Source: Rhynchonema sp. JSB1_4
Taxonomy: Eukaryota; Nematoda; Chromadorea; Monhysterida; Xyalidae
Assembly (NCBI GenBank): GCA_030248065.1
Contig: JASAMV010005235.1
Coordinates: 1-64,000, forward strand
Length of the DNA stretch: 64,000 nt
Direction of reading: 5' to 3'
Part shown: positions 42,276-53,268 of the stretch, in pieces
Numbering within the stretch: position 1 is the stretch's first letter
Layout: each line of letters opens with the position of its first letter
Notes under the pieces: model-generated
Told to the model about the DNA's origin: nothing
The model's input: the letters and a program-made list of their open reading frames with translations, nothing else
Databases searched by the model: none
Position numbers and translations under genes: made by a program

Positions 42276-44177
42276 TTATTTTGTCAAACCTAGATCGTCG
42301 TATTGCCGTTCATTCGTTTGCAATGCCTGCGCAGCGCCCGTTCCTGAAGATACGTAATATGTACATGCATCTTCAGTGAAAAAAATGTGCATGATAGCAA
42401 AACGCAACGAATTAACACATGTACACATGCCTGTGATGCGACCGGAAGGCAGCGACTGATTGGTCTTGACAACTGACGAATCTAGCGGCTGTTCGCCAAT
42501 GCTGCTCGCATGTACATAGAACGCCATCAAGGCTTCCGAAGCTCTGAAACATCAGGTTCGTCAGCTTTGATCAACTGGTCACAGTACTTCAATACGTATA
42601 TTCTTGTGTGCAATAGGTGACCTGGCCACATCATTGGAACACACGCCCAACAGCGCACAGATGTCGGCTCCCGACGCTGTCGTGTCGATCATGCTCAGGA
42701 TGCGATCGGCATTCGACTCGATCAGTGTGCGGCAGGGGGCCGCGAATATGGCGAACCCGGGCAACGCACTGCAGATGCTGTTGGCGATCACATTGATGTT
42801 GTCGTGCGTGAAGCGGCCGATACGTTTGATACCTTTCATCTGCGAATAAGGGGGACTGGTTTGGAACCTTTCTATCATTTTTGTGAGCATGCTTTATGAC
42901 CGCAGCTGATGCACGGCTATGTAGCCTCTGGCATCAGCATGGATCTAGTCATGCAATGTACCGATGTTGTGCACACCGCTGTTTGTGCACATGCCGGCGT
43001 GTTTCACAGGGTGTCAAGCAAAAAGTACGGAATGAACGGCAAAAAAACGAACGGCAATGTGGCAGATGGTACACAAGAACACGCCATGTGTCGGGTTGGC
43101 GACATCGGGTGACGACATGGCGGCGAGGGACACGCGCAGTTGATTGCTGGCGGCAACAGTCTCGTTGTTTGCACAGCTGTTGTGGTTGTGGACGTCACCG
43201 TTGATAGTGTTGGTCACCACATTGTCATAGTGTGTCGTGCGATTGTTGTGGTTGTGGATAACTTTACCAGACACCTCCATGCTGGGACGCCCTGAAAACC
43301 CGGTCGGAATTACTGTATAACTCGTTTTATGAACACCCAACCAACAGTCAAAGAAATGAAACACCCAAGATGGGCACATGTAAAGTAAATGCAAAGGTAA
43401 AGTAAAGGCAAATGAAAATGTAATGAAACCAACGTGACAATAACCCCACATGTATCCTGCCTTTCTCGTGCATGTGACCGCGAAACGACATTGGATATTG
43501 TTGCTTTAGTGATGAGCAGAATCCAGTTGAGCCCTGGTCCCAGGCCACGAAATGCGGGAACCAAATGTAGTCCTGAAAATTGGGATAGTCAATTATGCTT
43601 TGTAATATTGTGTACAATGGCATTCACGTGTATTTTCAGGTGGTGTGGGTTCCAAACGAATAGAAAGAGAAAATGGCTGCTGCTTCACAATATAAGAGCA
43701 TGTACCCGCGTGCATCCCAGTCCCGACATACCCCTGGTGCAGCCCCACAGAACCAACAGCACATGGCGAACCATGGCACCCTCGGATAAGGAGTGCGGGC
43801 AGGCGGATCGGGCGGATTGTCGGCCTCGTCCTGTATTTGGTCTGTCAGTCGGCACCTGTAGTGAAAAGAGATGCTGTGTATTTACTTGAAACTGTGGACG
43901 TGCCTACTTCAAAGTGGTATTGGTCGCACAATGATCATATAAGAATTCATCAAATCGGGAAAAGAAGTCATGCTAACCGTCCGTCCACCAGTTTCATGTA
44001 TCGGTAGCTATCCCCGTCGCCACAAAGCTGGCAGCAGTCAACCGGCGAATAGCTGAATTTTGATGATATTGCTGGTCCGTATTTGAAGTCGTGGACCCAA
44101 GCGCGATAGCCGTCGTTCTCGTTCGCAAACAGCAACGCAACAAAGAACGTCGCCTTGAGCGCGGGCGTGATCAGCAT
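42276..44177 (-). CDS. Secreted saposin B-domain protein of unknown role
   Basis: Six minus-strand exons join in frame to about 395 residues: 44177-43978, 43855-43732, 43572-43434, 43291-43053, 42839-42622 and 42543-42276. A signal peptide starts at MLITPALKATFFVALLF. The N-terminal third is unrecognised and Cys/Trp-rich (CCQLCGDG, FAMCCWFCG). A His/Asn-rich segment follows (HNHNNRTTHYDN, DVHNHNSC). The saposin B domain spans exons 4-5 with all six cysteines: FLCTICHIAV, NSICSALPG, AAPCRTL and DICALLGVC, in the usual spacing and order. Saposin domains bind or perturb lipids and often sit beside a hydrolase, but no catalytic domain is identified here. The exon 3 donor was chosen for phase and is the least certain. 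The stop codon overlaps an AATAAA (42280-42275 on the minus strand). Another AATAAA is about 180 bp downstream. Confidence 0.75.
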
Positions 44178-45061
44178 TGCTGCTGGATGACTGAAATGTA
44201 ACTGGATGACTGAAACATAAATGTAACAAATCTCGTGACCAAGGCAAGACCAGACAGGACCAGACCGATCACCAAGTTTGATTTCGGTCAGAATGTCTAA
44301 ACATGCCGGTGATCGTACGTGATCGGTTATTGGCTGCTGCCTCTGAAGATATGTATGATACAAACATATCCATTTGGTGTGGTACAAAAACGGAGTCGCA
44401 AAGCACCGAAGTTGAAAACTGAAACTGATGGCCCACCCGCATGACACAAAAAGCAGTATGACCCCACAATTGTACGAATGAGAGAGAAAGCAAAACAATA
44501 TGCGGGTTACGTCATACGTCATTTTGACCTGGGATCCATTAAATTTCCCTGTAATTAACGGTTCGAAAACAAGATCTGATTGAGTGGCATGTGAATGGGG
44601 TCTAATGAGGACGGAGCACCTCCATGTATGTTTGACTGATACCGTAACCCGTGTTCTTTTTTGTGTAATTGCCCTCATTCAATGTTGGCTACCAGACCGT
44701 GCCCGTGATGATAGTGATCTTTTATTGGAACTCAGAAATGCAAACCCAAACTGACTGGCATTTAGCACCATATGTGCCCAAACGTGGTACATGTTGTACT
44801 GGGTGACTGTGTCACACGGTTCCCAAACTTTAATTCATAAACAATTCACAAATGGAACTGAAAATCGATACAACAGGTCAATTATGTGAAATATAAATTA
44901 TACTGTACAAATGCTTCATCCACTGATTATTTGAGGTCACATGATTCTTGCAAAATCAATTCACAAGTTTGCTGTTCTGAAAATAAACAGTTTCCATTAT
45001 TAGATGCACGTTAACCGTCAATCGCAACAGGCAAACCCTCGTATTTACCCAGTTTTACTGT

Positions 45062-45205
45062 TCCAGAATATTATGCCGACGGCAGAATATTCTGTAAGTA
45101 ACTAAACTACGGCAGAATGTTCCGAAAGAAAGTTGCGACCTATTACAGAACAGTATGCCGACGGCAGAATATTCTGTAAGTAACTAAACTGCGGCAGAAT
45201 GTTGC
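45062..45205. repeat. Inverted fragment of the GAANNTTC satellite
   Basis: About two units of the 38.3-38.8 kb array in the opposite orientation (GGCAGAATATTCTGTAAGTA), about 6.3 kb away. It lies just upstream of the CHK kinase exons. Confidence 0.85.
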
Positions 45206-45387
45206 GGTCCTGAATTGCACAGATGGGAAGGACGGGGAAGCATTGAGAGCCTTCCGTGAGGTAACGGCTTCCTATACAGCAGGGCTAGCTATTGCAAGAA
45301 GCTTGCTGGCCCACCTCCAAGCTGCGGTCCACAAATAGAGGCGCGTGGCGTCTGTCCGAGCTCACGCATCTCCGAACTCAATTTTAG

Positions 45388-46108
45388 TGGTGTTCCTTTA
45401 GCAGCTGAATGCCTGCTCCCGCGACAACACGAGATTCACGCCACATTTGATGACTGGATTGAGAGAAATCAGCCGAATCGTAAATCTAGCAATGTGCCAG
45501 ACGTGTTGGTGCACGGCGACCTGCATCCCAGCAACATGATGTTTCACGTGGATGATAAAGGCCAACCAACAGGGGAACTGGTGGCCTTGGTAGATTGGCA
45601 GGCTGGTCCCCAACTTTTGTCGTGGAAAATTGTTTTGTATTGCATCCGGGAAACGTTTATGCACAGAGCCTATTCGAGGAGGGGCTATAAATGGAAAAAG
45701 CAGGTATTTCAGATGTCAATCTTCGGCAACCCAATGGCCGATGTCGCAAAGTTGTTTGTGTTCAGTTTCACCCAATTGAGCTGCATGGACTCTTATTTGG
45801 ACACATATCTTGCCGCATACGGTGACCAGCCGAGAAAAAGTGATAGCCAATTATTGCCCGAAGTTCCGATCGCGCGGTCGCAATCAATTTGTGCGGTGCA
45901 AGTTAGGCCGCCCTCTGACAAGAGCGAAAGGTTCAGCACAACAGCAAGTCATTTCCTTAACCGCGACCCTAAACGCCTAAGCCACAGTGATGGTCAAACA
46001 AAATGTTTCAGGGGCTGTTTGGCGTGCACTGTGGATGAAATGACTACGCTGAAAAACTTTTCGCTTTGCGGCCTAAAAGCGATGATGACGACTTCAATCT
46101 GTCTCTAA
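45388..46108 (+). CDS. CHK / ecdysteroid-kinase-like protein (partial)
   Basis: The exon after acceptor ATTTTAG (45381-45387) encodes the C-terminal lobe of a CHK kinase-like (EcKL/DUF1679) protein: VHGDLHPSNMMF is the catalytic loop with its Asp and Asn, LVDWQ is the metal-binding motif, and FGNPMADVAKL is the family motif that normally follows directly. In this gene DWQ and MSIFGNP are separated by 111 bp (45602-45712) that is in frame and free of stops. That stretch may be an intron with a GC-type donor, or be retained. An upstream segment (about 45213-45331, VTASYTAGLAIARSLLAHLQ) may be a preceding exon. The N-terminal lobe with the P-loop lysine is not found, so the model is partial. Relatives phosphorylate small hydroxylated compounds such as ecdysteroids or choline-like substrates. 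A hAT-like MITE begins 23 bp after the stop. Confidence 0.75.
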
Positions 46109-46131
46109 CCTCATCTGTTGCGTGTTCACGC

Positions 46132-46647
46132 CAGGGTTGGGCAAAAAACGTTTTTTTTTCAAAAAATCGTTTTTTAAAAAAAAACGTTTTTTTTAAAACG
46201 TTTTTTTTAAAACGCCCAGATGACCAAAATATGCCCCCAAAAAAATTGGAAAACGCTCATGTTGGGAAGAAAACGTGGTTAAATGAAGTAATTCTATGTG
46301 TTCTGAGGCAAAATAAACGGGTTTCAACCCTTTTCTAGCAAGTTGCTAAGATCCCATATCAGACCCGCATCGTGGGACCAACTTTGGCCGGCGTCATCAC
46401 TGAAAGTCAAACTCCGTATATCGACGTATCTCGACAAAGTAACAATTGGTCGAAAATTTATTGAAAAAAATGGGACAAAAAATTGATTTTCCTTGATAAT
46501 CAGGGTACTTTCCCTGAAAAATCAGGGAAAATCAAGGAAATTCAGGATATTTAAAAAAAACGAAAAACGACCCAGCCCTTTTTTTTTTTAAAAAAAAACG
46601 TCGTTTTTTTAAGAAAAAACGCCGTCGTTTTTTTTTGCCCAACCCTG
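46132..46647. mobile_element. hAT-like MITE, family A (516 bp)
   Basis: Ends are CAGGGTTGGGCAAAAAACG and the complement, with the 8-bp duplication GTTCACGC on both sides (46124-46131 and 46648-46655). It shares an internal segment, inverted, with 50115-50409 (around AATTGGAAAACGCTCATG). Confidence 0.92.
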
Positions 46648-46659
46648 GTTCACGCAAAC

Positions 46660-48570
46660 AACAGCGTTGTTCGGCGCACAAATGTTTTGGGAGTCAAAAG
46701 TGAATTTATGCACCGAGATGGAGAGCGTACGACATATCAAATGCACAGGCGTGTTTTCAATTGCACAGCACAATTGACTGCCAATGCGCGATCGGGAATT
46801 CGAGTCCTTGACACCTCACAGCACATTTGTTTGCATTTCACATTTTTTTGCGTGGTCTCCAGTCTACACGCCTTCACTATTCAGGCAAGACGAACATGAC
46901 CATTCCCGACAAGTCTCATTTGATGGATCTGTGCTGGCCGACAGTTGAGTTCTGGTTGACCGGTTTCGTTTACGTTCTGTGTCGTCAATCGTGATGCAAA
47001 TCAAATCAGGTGAACAAAGACCTAAAAACAAAAACAAAGACAAAAACAATAACCTGGCATTGTTTAGTGTGGTTGAGCAATGAACAGTGAATAGTGCGCT
47101 GGCTTGTTGCTTACGTTTTTTGGAACTGAGTTCGTGCTTTGAAAGTAAAGAATAACTGTGTAAATATTTTTCATTGGCAAAAAAGCGCATACCCTGCGTT
47201 AAATTTGAAGGCATTTTGTGGTGTCAGGTAAACCTCAATAAAAACGAACCTTTATTCAACAAAATTATTACGTTATCCCAGATGTGTTGCCGATCGAGCA
47301 CGACCAGCAGAAGGTTGTCATATATTGGGTGGCATTTTCGAAACGGAAAGCGGGGGAAAGGCGAGCCCGCCGAAGCCGGACGACCCGGAAACAAAACCAC
47401 GAAGAGGCAACCGCCGACCCCCCCCCCCCCAATGGCTGACCTCACAAACGATATTCGATTCATATTCACTCAATTGTTGCAAGTGAAGGACAAACTGAAC
47501 AGCTTGTCATAAATTTCGATTCGTGGTGGCTCACATTTTGTCACTAGAGACAGGTTTCAGTCACGTTCAGAAGGCAAGGTGTACCACGACAATATACAAT
47601 AAAGAAATTTCCACCAGAAAGAGAGACGTGAAAATTTGGGAGCTGACAAATTTGTCACAAGGGTTCCATTAAATAGAGGGTCGCTGTAAAGAGGGTTTGA
47701 CTGTATCTAAAAATATATATTTGTTCCTTATTGGCCCTGGTTACTTGGCTTTATTTGAAGTAGGGGACCGACTAATCTTATATGCTGGTCAAAAACCATG
47801 TCGTTCAGCGTATTTGACATTGTCGGGCCTGTATATTCATTTAAGATGAGAATAAAGTCTAATAAAATAAAACGAAATACCTAGAATGCAGAGCCAAAAA
47901 CAACCGCATATACAGCAACGCATGCCGAAACGTTCAACTTTTGCTCAATTACACTCGATAGTCTATTAGCAAAAACAAGTGAGGCACTTGGTGAACAACA
48001 TTGCATGAGTTTCTCGCATCTGGCCAAATAGCAGTGTCGTAATGTAAAATGCACACAAACAAGCATGCCATGCACTCCAAGTGTTTCCATAAACACTGCT
48101 GATACCAAAAACAATCAAAAAACCGTCGGGCGTCGGTACTGCTAAAAAATGTAGAGCAATTTGCATAACAAATTATAACACCAAAGACACCCGGCTCCAG
48201 AAAGTGACTAACTTTCAACATTTAACTGCAAAAGTAAGTACCTACCGTCCACCTTCGTAAAACAACCCTCCGCAGTGGATATATTTCAACAGCACGTTGG
48301 TGCCCAATCTGGGGCCAACTTCGCAACTGTAGAGGATCTGCTTCAATGTTTGGTCTCGGTCATATACCACTATGAAGAGAGCAGACCATAACCGGAACAT
48401 CTCAGTCGTCATTTTGTTTTTGACAAAAACTGCCATGAAACAGAGTGAAACTGAAATTCAGAGTCGAACGAGCGTTCAGATGGTTAAAACCCTCTTCAAG
48501 CACAGGAAGTCAAAAACAAGAAACTACAAAGAAACCATCCTGAAATTCAACATTATTTCACTGCTGTGCA
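46660..48570. other. Spacer with one possible small coding exon
   Basis: A plus-strand frame ends at 47512 with a Lys/Pro-rich stretch (NKTTKRQPPTPPPP) and a helical-looking end (TNDIRFIFTQLLQVKDKLNS); an acceptor at about 47281 (TATCCCAG) could start it. It crosses a run of 11-12 Cs that could hide a frame error. No family recognised and no partner exon found. The remainder, 47.5-48.57 kb, shows nothing clear. Confidence 0.3.
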
Positions 48571-48574
48571 CAAA

Positions 48575-51216
48575 ATGAGCGCTTCGACTTCGCGAACCAG
48601 TTCACCGGGTCAGCCGCCGAAGAAAACGGCCAAACAAAACGGGGTGCAAAACGGTGAGGCCAGCAGTTCGGTCTACACGGGCAAAAGTCGATACATGGCG
48701 CGCGAACAACAGGTCAGTCATCCATCAGCGCGATCAAACGCCAAAATACTGATTGTCCGTGTTTGAATACTGAACGTTTGGCCAATTGTGGCATACGGGT
48801 GCAGGCAGGAGCTGAAAAGTTATGAAAACGTTCGATCATGTATGCCGATCAGAGGAAGAACGAACGGCAAAAATTGCTAATTTTGGCACTTTGCCAAAGC
48901 GTCTGAAGGATAAACAATGTGGGGCGTACCTGCAGATTTGCTTAATTCTTGTAATTACCAAAGGTACTTGCAATGTATAATGCCGCGTTTTCTGAACAAC
49001 CACGCAAAAATCTGTTCTGCAACGCACAATTTTATTCTAAACTTTTTCAGCAGTTGGCAACGCTCCAGTTTTCATTAAAAAATCAGTTCTGTCACCAAAT
49101 TCGGGATTCCAAGTCAACATATCGATTTCTGAAGAAAAACCGGCACTTTTGGCGCCTACTTTTCTCGACACCGACTTTAGTTGCAGTTCAACGCGCTCAA
49201 ACGCGATTTGGAGGCGATCGTTCAAGAGACGAAGCAGGTCAAAGACGAAACGGCGAAATTACAAAAAGAGGAGGAGGAACTCGAAGCCGAAAAAGCCGAC
49301 CTCGAACGGCTGGTCGCAAAGGTACTAGCTGTCCGCACATTCAGTATTTCAAATTTTGGGCTGCACTGTGAAACACGTTGTATCAATGCAACGACGCGTA
49401 GCTTCCAACCACCATTTTAAATAGGCCATGCCATTCCAACGTGACGTGAGCAGTCTGTGACACGCGCAGTCCCAGAAAGCAGTCTGCCCTGCTAGCCACC
49501 TCCCCCTTTAGGCCGAATTGTCAGTTCACTTGGCACCAAAAACTCAAATTTGCACATTTTACCTCAAACCAGCCAATGTGTCAGTGGTCGAACTGCTCAG
49601 GCAAACCATCTTAAAAAGGACAAATCATCAAAGCAGCAAAAACATTTCTGTTTCTTGCGAAGAAATGAACGTATACTTTTACGCGCAAGAATTGAAGTAC
49701 GTGCGTTTGAAGTTTTCAGATCTCTGTGCGCAAAAAGAAGAAAGTGCCAGACAAAGTGGTCAAATTGGACAGAGTGGTCGTGCAAATCAGTATCAGTCAC
49801 GCAGTTCAAGGTACACATTCACAATCAGGGTGGCCCTCACGAACACGACCATTCTGTAGTATTCTGCGACTTTTCAGGCCCGGAAGTTCAGGCCCGACCT
49901 TTTCATGCCCAGTTTTTCAGGCCCAGCATATTTGACCCATTTACTGGCTTAGGCTCCTGCCGGGCCTGAATCGGCCGGGCCTGCAGAATGGGCCGGGCCT
50001 GAACCTGTGCCCCGGGACTGGACCGTCGCACAATATTCTGTAGAACACACACTGCTTTTGCATCAGATCAATGTTGTGGTCTGATTCGTCTTTGGCTTGG
50101 TGCAAAGCTGTATCCAGGGTTGGGCAAAAAAAACGACGCCGTTTTTTCTAAAAACAAAAACACCGATTTTTCAAGGAAAATCATTTTTTGGCATTAAAAA
50201 ATTACATTTTATAAAGCAAGTTCTGTGGGCGGTATGCAACTTTCCTGGTATTGATAGTGCACGTCATTTAACCACGTTTCTTCCCAACATGAGCGTTTTC
50301 CAATTTTTTTGGGGGCATATCAGGATTTTAAAAAAACGTTTTTTTTAAAAAAAACGTTTTTTTAAAAAAAACGATTTTTTGAAAAAAAAACGTTTTTTGC
50401 CCAACCCTGGCTGTATCACACAAAACTGGAGCAAGTTCTGGACAACCAAAAGCCACAAACAAAAACCCACCCAGAGACCCGGGATACTACAAAGTACACA
50501 TACAGCCCCGCCATTTCACATTAGCACGCTGGTTTTCCAAGCACTGGACGGACCCAACCACAGGAGACTGCGTGATGTTTCACACAGGGTATATATATAC
50601 TTATGCAGGAGTGGGCACACAAACATGGTGCCAATGGGACGATCCCGTGACTCGTCGATTGCTCGAACTGGTTGGCGGCAAACGGCACGACGCCCGGACG
50701 TGCCCCAATTGTCTGCGAAAGGTTGGGCGCAGCTAGCTGATGTTTCAATGACCGCGGCCGATGATCCCATCTGATCTGTTTTGCTCGCCTCCACCTGTCT
50801 TTAGTGATTGACGGATGTTACTTACTACCGAGCAGCCTGAGTAAAATAACAGCGTTGTTCCCGCCGCTAGCAGACAGCTAACAAAAATAAGTGTCCACCG
50901 TTGCCGCAACTAATAATTTGCATCATCAGCAAATTTTGAAAAATGCGCCCACGCAGATCCAATCCAATCACCCGAAGGCACTGCCTTTTGACACCTATAA
51001 TTCACACGAGCAGTGTTGTTGCGTGACATGCAGGTGGACCAGATTCGGGCAATGCAACGGCAACGTCGGGGCAGCGGCAGCGTCGGGCAACGATCAGCCA
51101 TCCAACCACGGCCGCTCGCCATCATGCCGTCCCAGCCACGTCGCAACAGTAGTGCCACCGCCACGATGACACATCCAACTGCTGTGCCGCCACCCGCCCG
51201 TGCGAGGAAAATGTGA
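48575..51216 (+). CDS. Coiled-coil protein with a CxxC motif, function unknown
   Basis: Five plus-strand exons keep one frame (221 residues): 48575-48712, 49181-49321, 49720-49810, 50609-50721 and 51034-51216. Exon 1 is Ser/Thr-rich and disordered. Exon 2 is a strong coiled coil (about residues 47-93, with heptads around KRDLEAIVQETKQVKDE). Exon 3 is basic (VRKKKKVPDKVVKLD). Exon 4 has DPVTRRLLELVGGKRHDART and a CPNC pair that could be half of a zinc knuckle. Exon 5 is a Gln/Arg/Pro-rich tail. I do not recognise the family. The gene converges on TRNT1, whose 3' end is about 1 kb away. A frame at 51380-51545 (LMGSLRTEVEGVFRQSPARF) also looks coding and could be an alternative downstream exon. 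A hAT-like MITE fills part of intron 3. Confidence 0.6.
50115..50409. mobile_element. hAT-like MITE, family A (295 bp)
   Basis: Same ends as 46132-46647 and a perfect 8-bp duplication GCTGTATC (50107-50114 and 50410-50417). It lies in an intron of the coiled-coil gene. Confidence 0.92.
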
Positions 51217-51867
51217 TATGAAACAAGACAAACCATATACCCACACACCGGTACTCATAATGGGCGGAATTCTGGAAAATTTTCGAGAATAGATTTCGCT
51301 GGCACGATTCAACTGTGAAAGCAAAAGGGCGCATCATGATGACAACGTGCCCAGTTGGCTGATTGCAATTTGTGGCATGCTGACGCGAAGAGCAACGGTG
51401 TGCAACACACGCACCTTTTGGAGCTGATGGGCAGTTTACGCACCGAGGTGGAGGGCGTTTTTCGACAATCGCCTGCGCGATTTGCACAGATGGATTGTGC
51501 AATTGTGTATACTCCACACGTGGCAGTTGAGTTTCGAGAATTTCGTTTCGCTTGCGCGCAGTTGACGTTCCGGAATTCGGCCCATTATGATCCTATCGTA
51601 TTCAACTTTGTAGTTATTGCTTTAGTCATTTCAAAGTACGTTTTGCCCATTACATGTAGCATTCTGCTTCACCAGTAGTATTTGTGGCTGCAGTTTGCAG
51701 TGATAAACATGTTACAGTTGCACTTCGGAGACATTTCATTAGCCAGAACGCTCAAGAGCAACAGTAAAACATACAAGCCAAGCTACAACAACTCTGCTGG
51801 TCCCCGTCCAAAGGTACGTCAGTTACTTATTGCACATTATAACATTTTATCAGACATGTATATTACA

Positions 51868-52138
51868 CGTAGTATAGTAAATTTCCAAATTCGTTGCCTC
51901 ATGCATTTTTACAGACGCAGGGAAACTCCCGTTCGAAGGCGAAGCAGTCAACAAGCTCAGCACAGAGTCAACAAACCACGTGTGAGTTTCGAATGTTTCA
52001 GTCACACAAGTCTTGTGTGTCAGCAGCTGCGTGGCTTGTTGACTGGGTTGAGCTTGTTGCCTGCCTCGACTTCGAACAGAAGTTTTCCTGCGTCTGTAAA
52101 ATGCATGAGGCAACGAAATTAGAAACTTACTATAACAT
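51868..52138. mobile_element. Foldback element between the coiled-coil gene and TRNT1
   Basis: Inverted arms of about 110 bp: TTCGTTGCCTCATGCATTTT on the left and its complement on the right, continuing through AACAAGCTCA. The ends read TATAGTAA, consistent with a TA target site. Frames on both strands here mirror each other because of the palindrome and are not genes. Confidence 0.8.
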
Positions 52139-52212
52139 TACCGGGTTAGAACAGAAGACCAGACAAGGACCACGGTATCTCAGGATCACGAGCTGGCAGA
52201 AAGCATTAATTC

Positions 52213-53224
52213 TCACGATGATTTGTCCTCCCCCTCCCCCTCCGCAGATGCCATTCTCTGCCGTTTGCGTCGTCTCTGCTGTTTGGGCGATAGCGCTTCA
52301 TTAATGTCCTTCTCCCAGACGTTATCGGTGAGATTCTGCATCAATTGCTGATTCGACAGTTGGTATTTCGACTCCACCCACAAATGAAACATCTTCTCCA
52401 ACACAACGCGCACCGCCGGACCTTTGGGCACACCAGCAGACATGGTTACATCTAGGCCGTTCACTGCAATGCAAGTATATAGGCTCATACTTCTTCTACT
52501 AGAATAGGGAGGGAGCAATGCATCTCATGACTGATGAGGACTCGGGTGCATTGTGACATATATAGTCCCGTGATAGGGGGTCCGAAACTATATATGCAGC
52601 TTGAGACCACTCTATTATTATAGATATTGCTCACATTTATAAAAAAACTGAATAAAACACTGCTATACACTCCTCTTATGACGGACCACACATGGGACGA
52701 CATTGAGATAACGGGTAGCAACATTTGCACTTGGAGCGCCCACTGAGTTCCCATTTGTTGCTCAAACATCGCGCCACTCTGAACTTGGCGCTGCACTCAA
52801 AGCTAGGAGCGCCACCGCTCTAAACAACGAACGCCATAAAAAAGCTGTGAAGTATCTAATCCTAATCCTAATCGTACCCATCACCACGAGTGATATACAG
52901 TACATAGATACCGACCCAAATCCGACACCGACCTGGCATCACGGGTGCTTCCCATTGTTGCAACGTGTGCAAACATTGCCCAGCGTGACCGTTGTACTTG
53001 ACCAGTTCGTAGACATGCTCTCTGCCGAGCGGCACGCGTCGGAATACTGCAATGCGCTTTGCTATTATTTTGATTGTTCGTATGCTGCTTATAATTCACA
53101 ATTTTTGTAAAAGTTCAAAAAAATAAAGCAAAAAGCAAAAAAAAATAAAAGTTATGTTATAAAAATTCAACGTCGGTTCACCTACTATTTACCTGGCCAA
53201 TCCACCCCCTCCCACCTCCCTCCC

Positions 53225-53268
<44 letters not shown>

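Noticed and set aside
51850..52304. Paired frames on both strands encoding similar peptides
   Set aside because: They result from the inverted arms of a foldback element.
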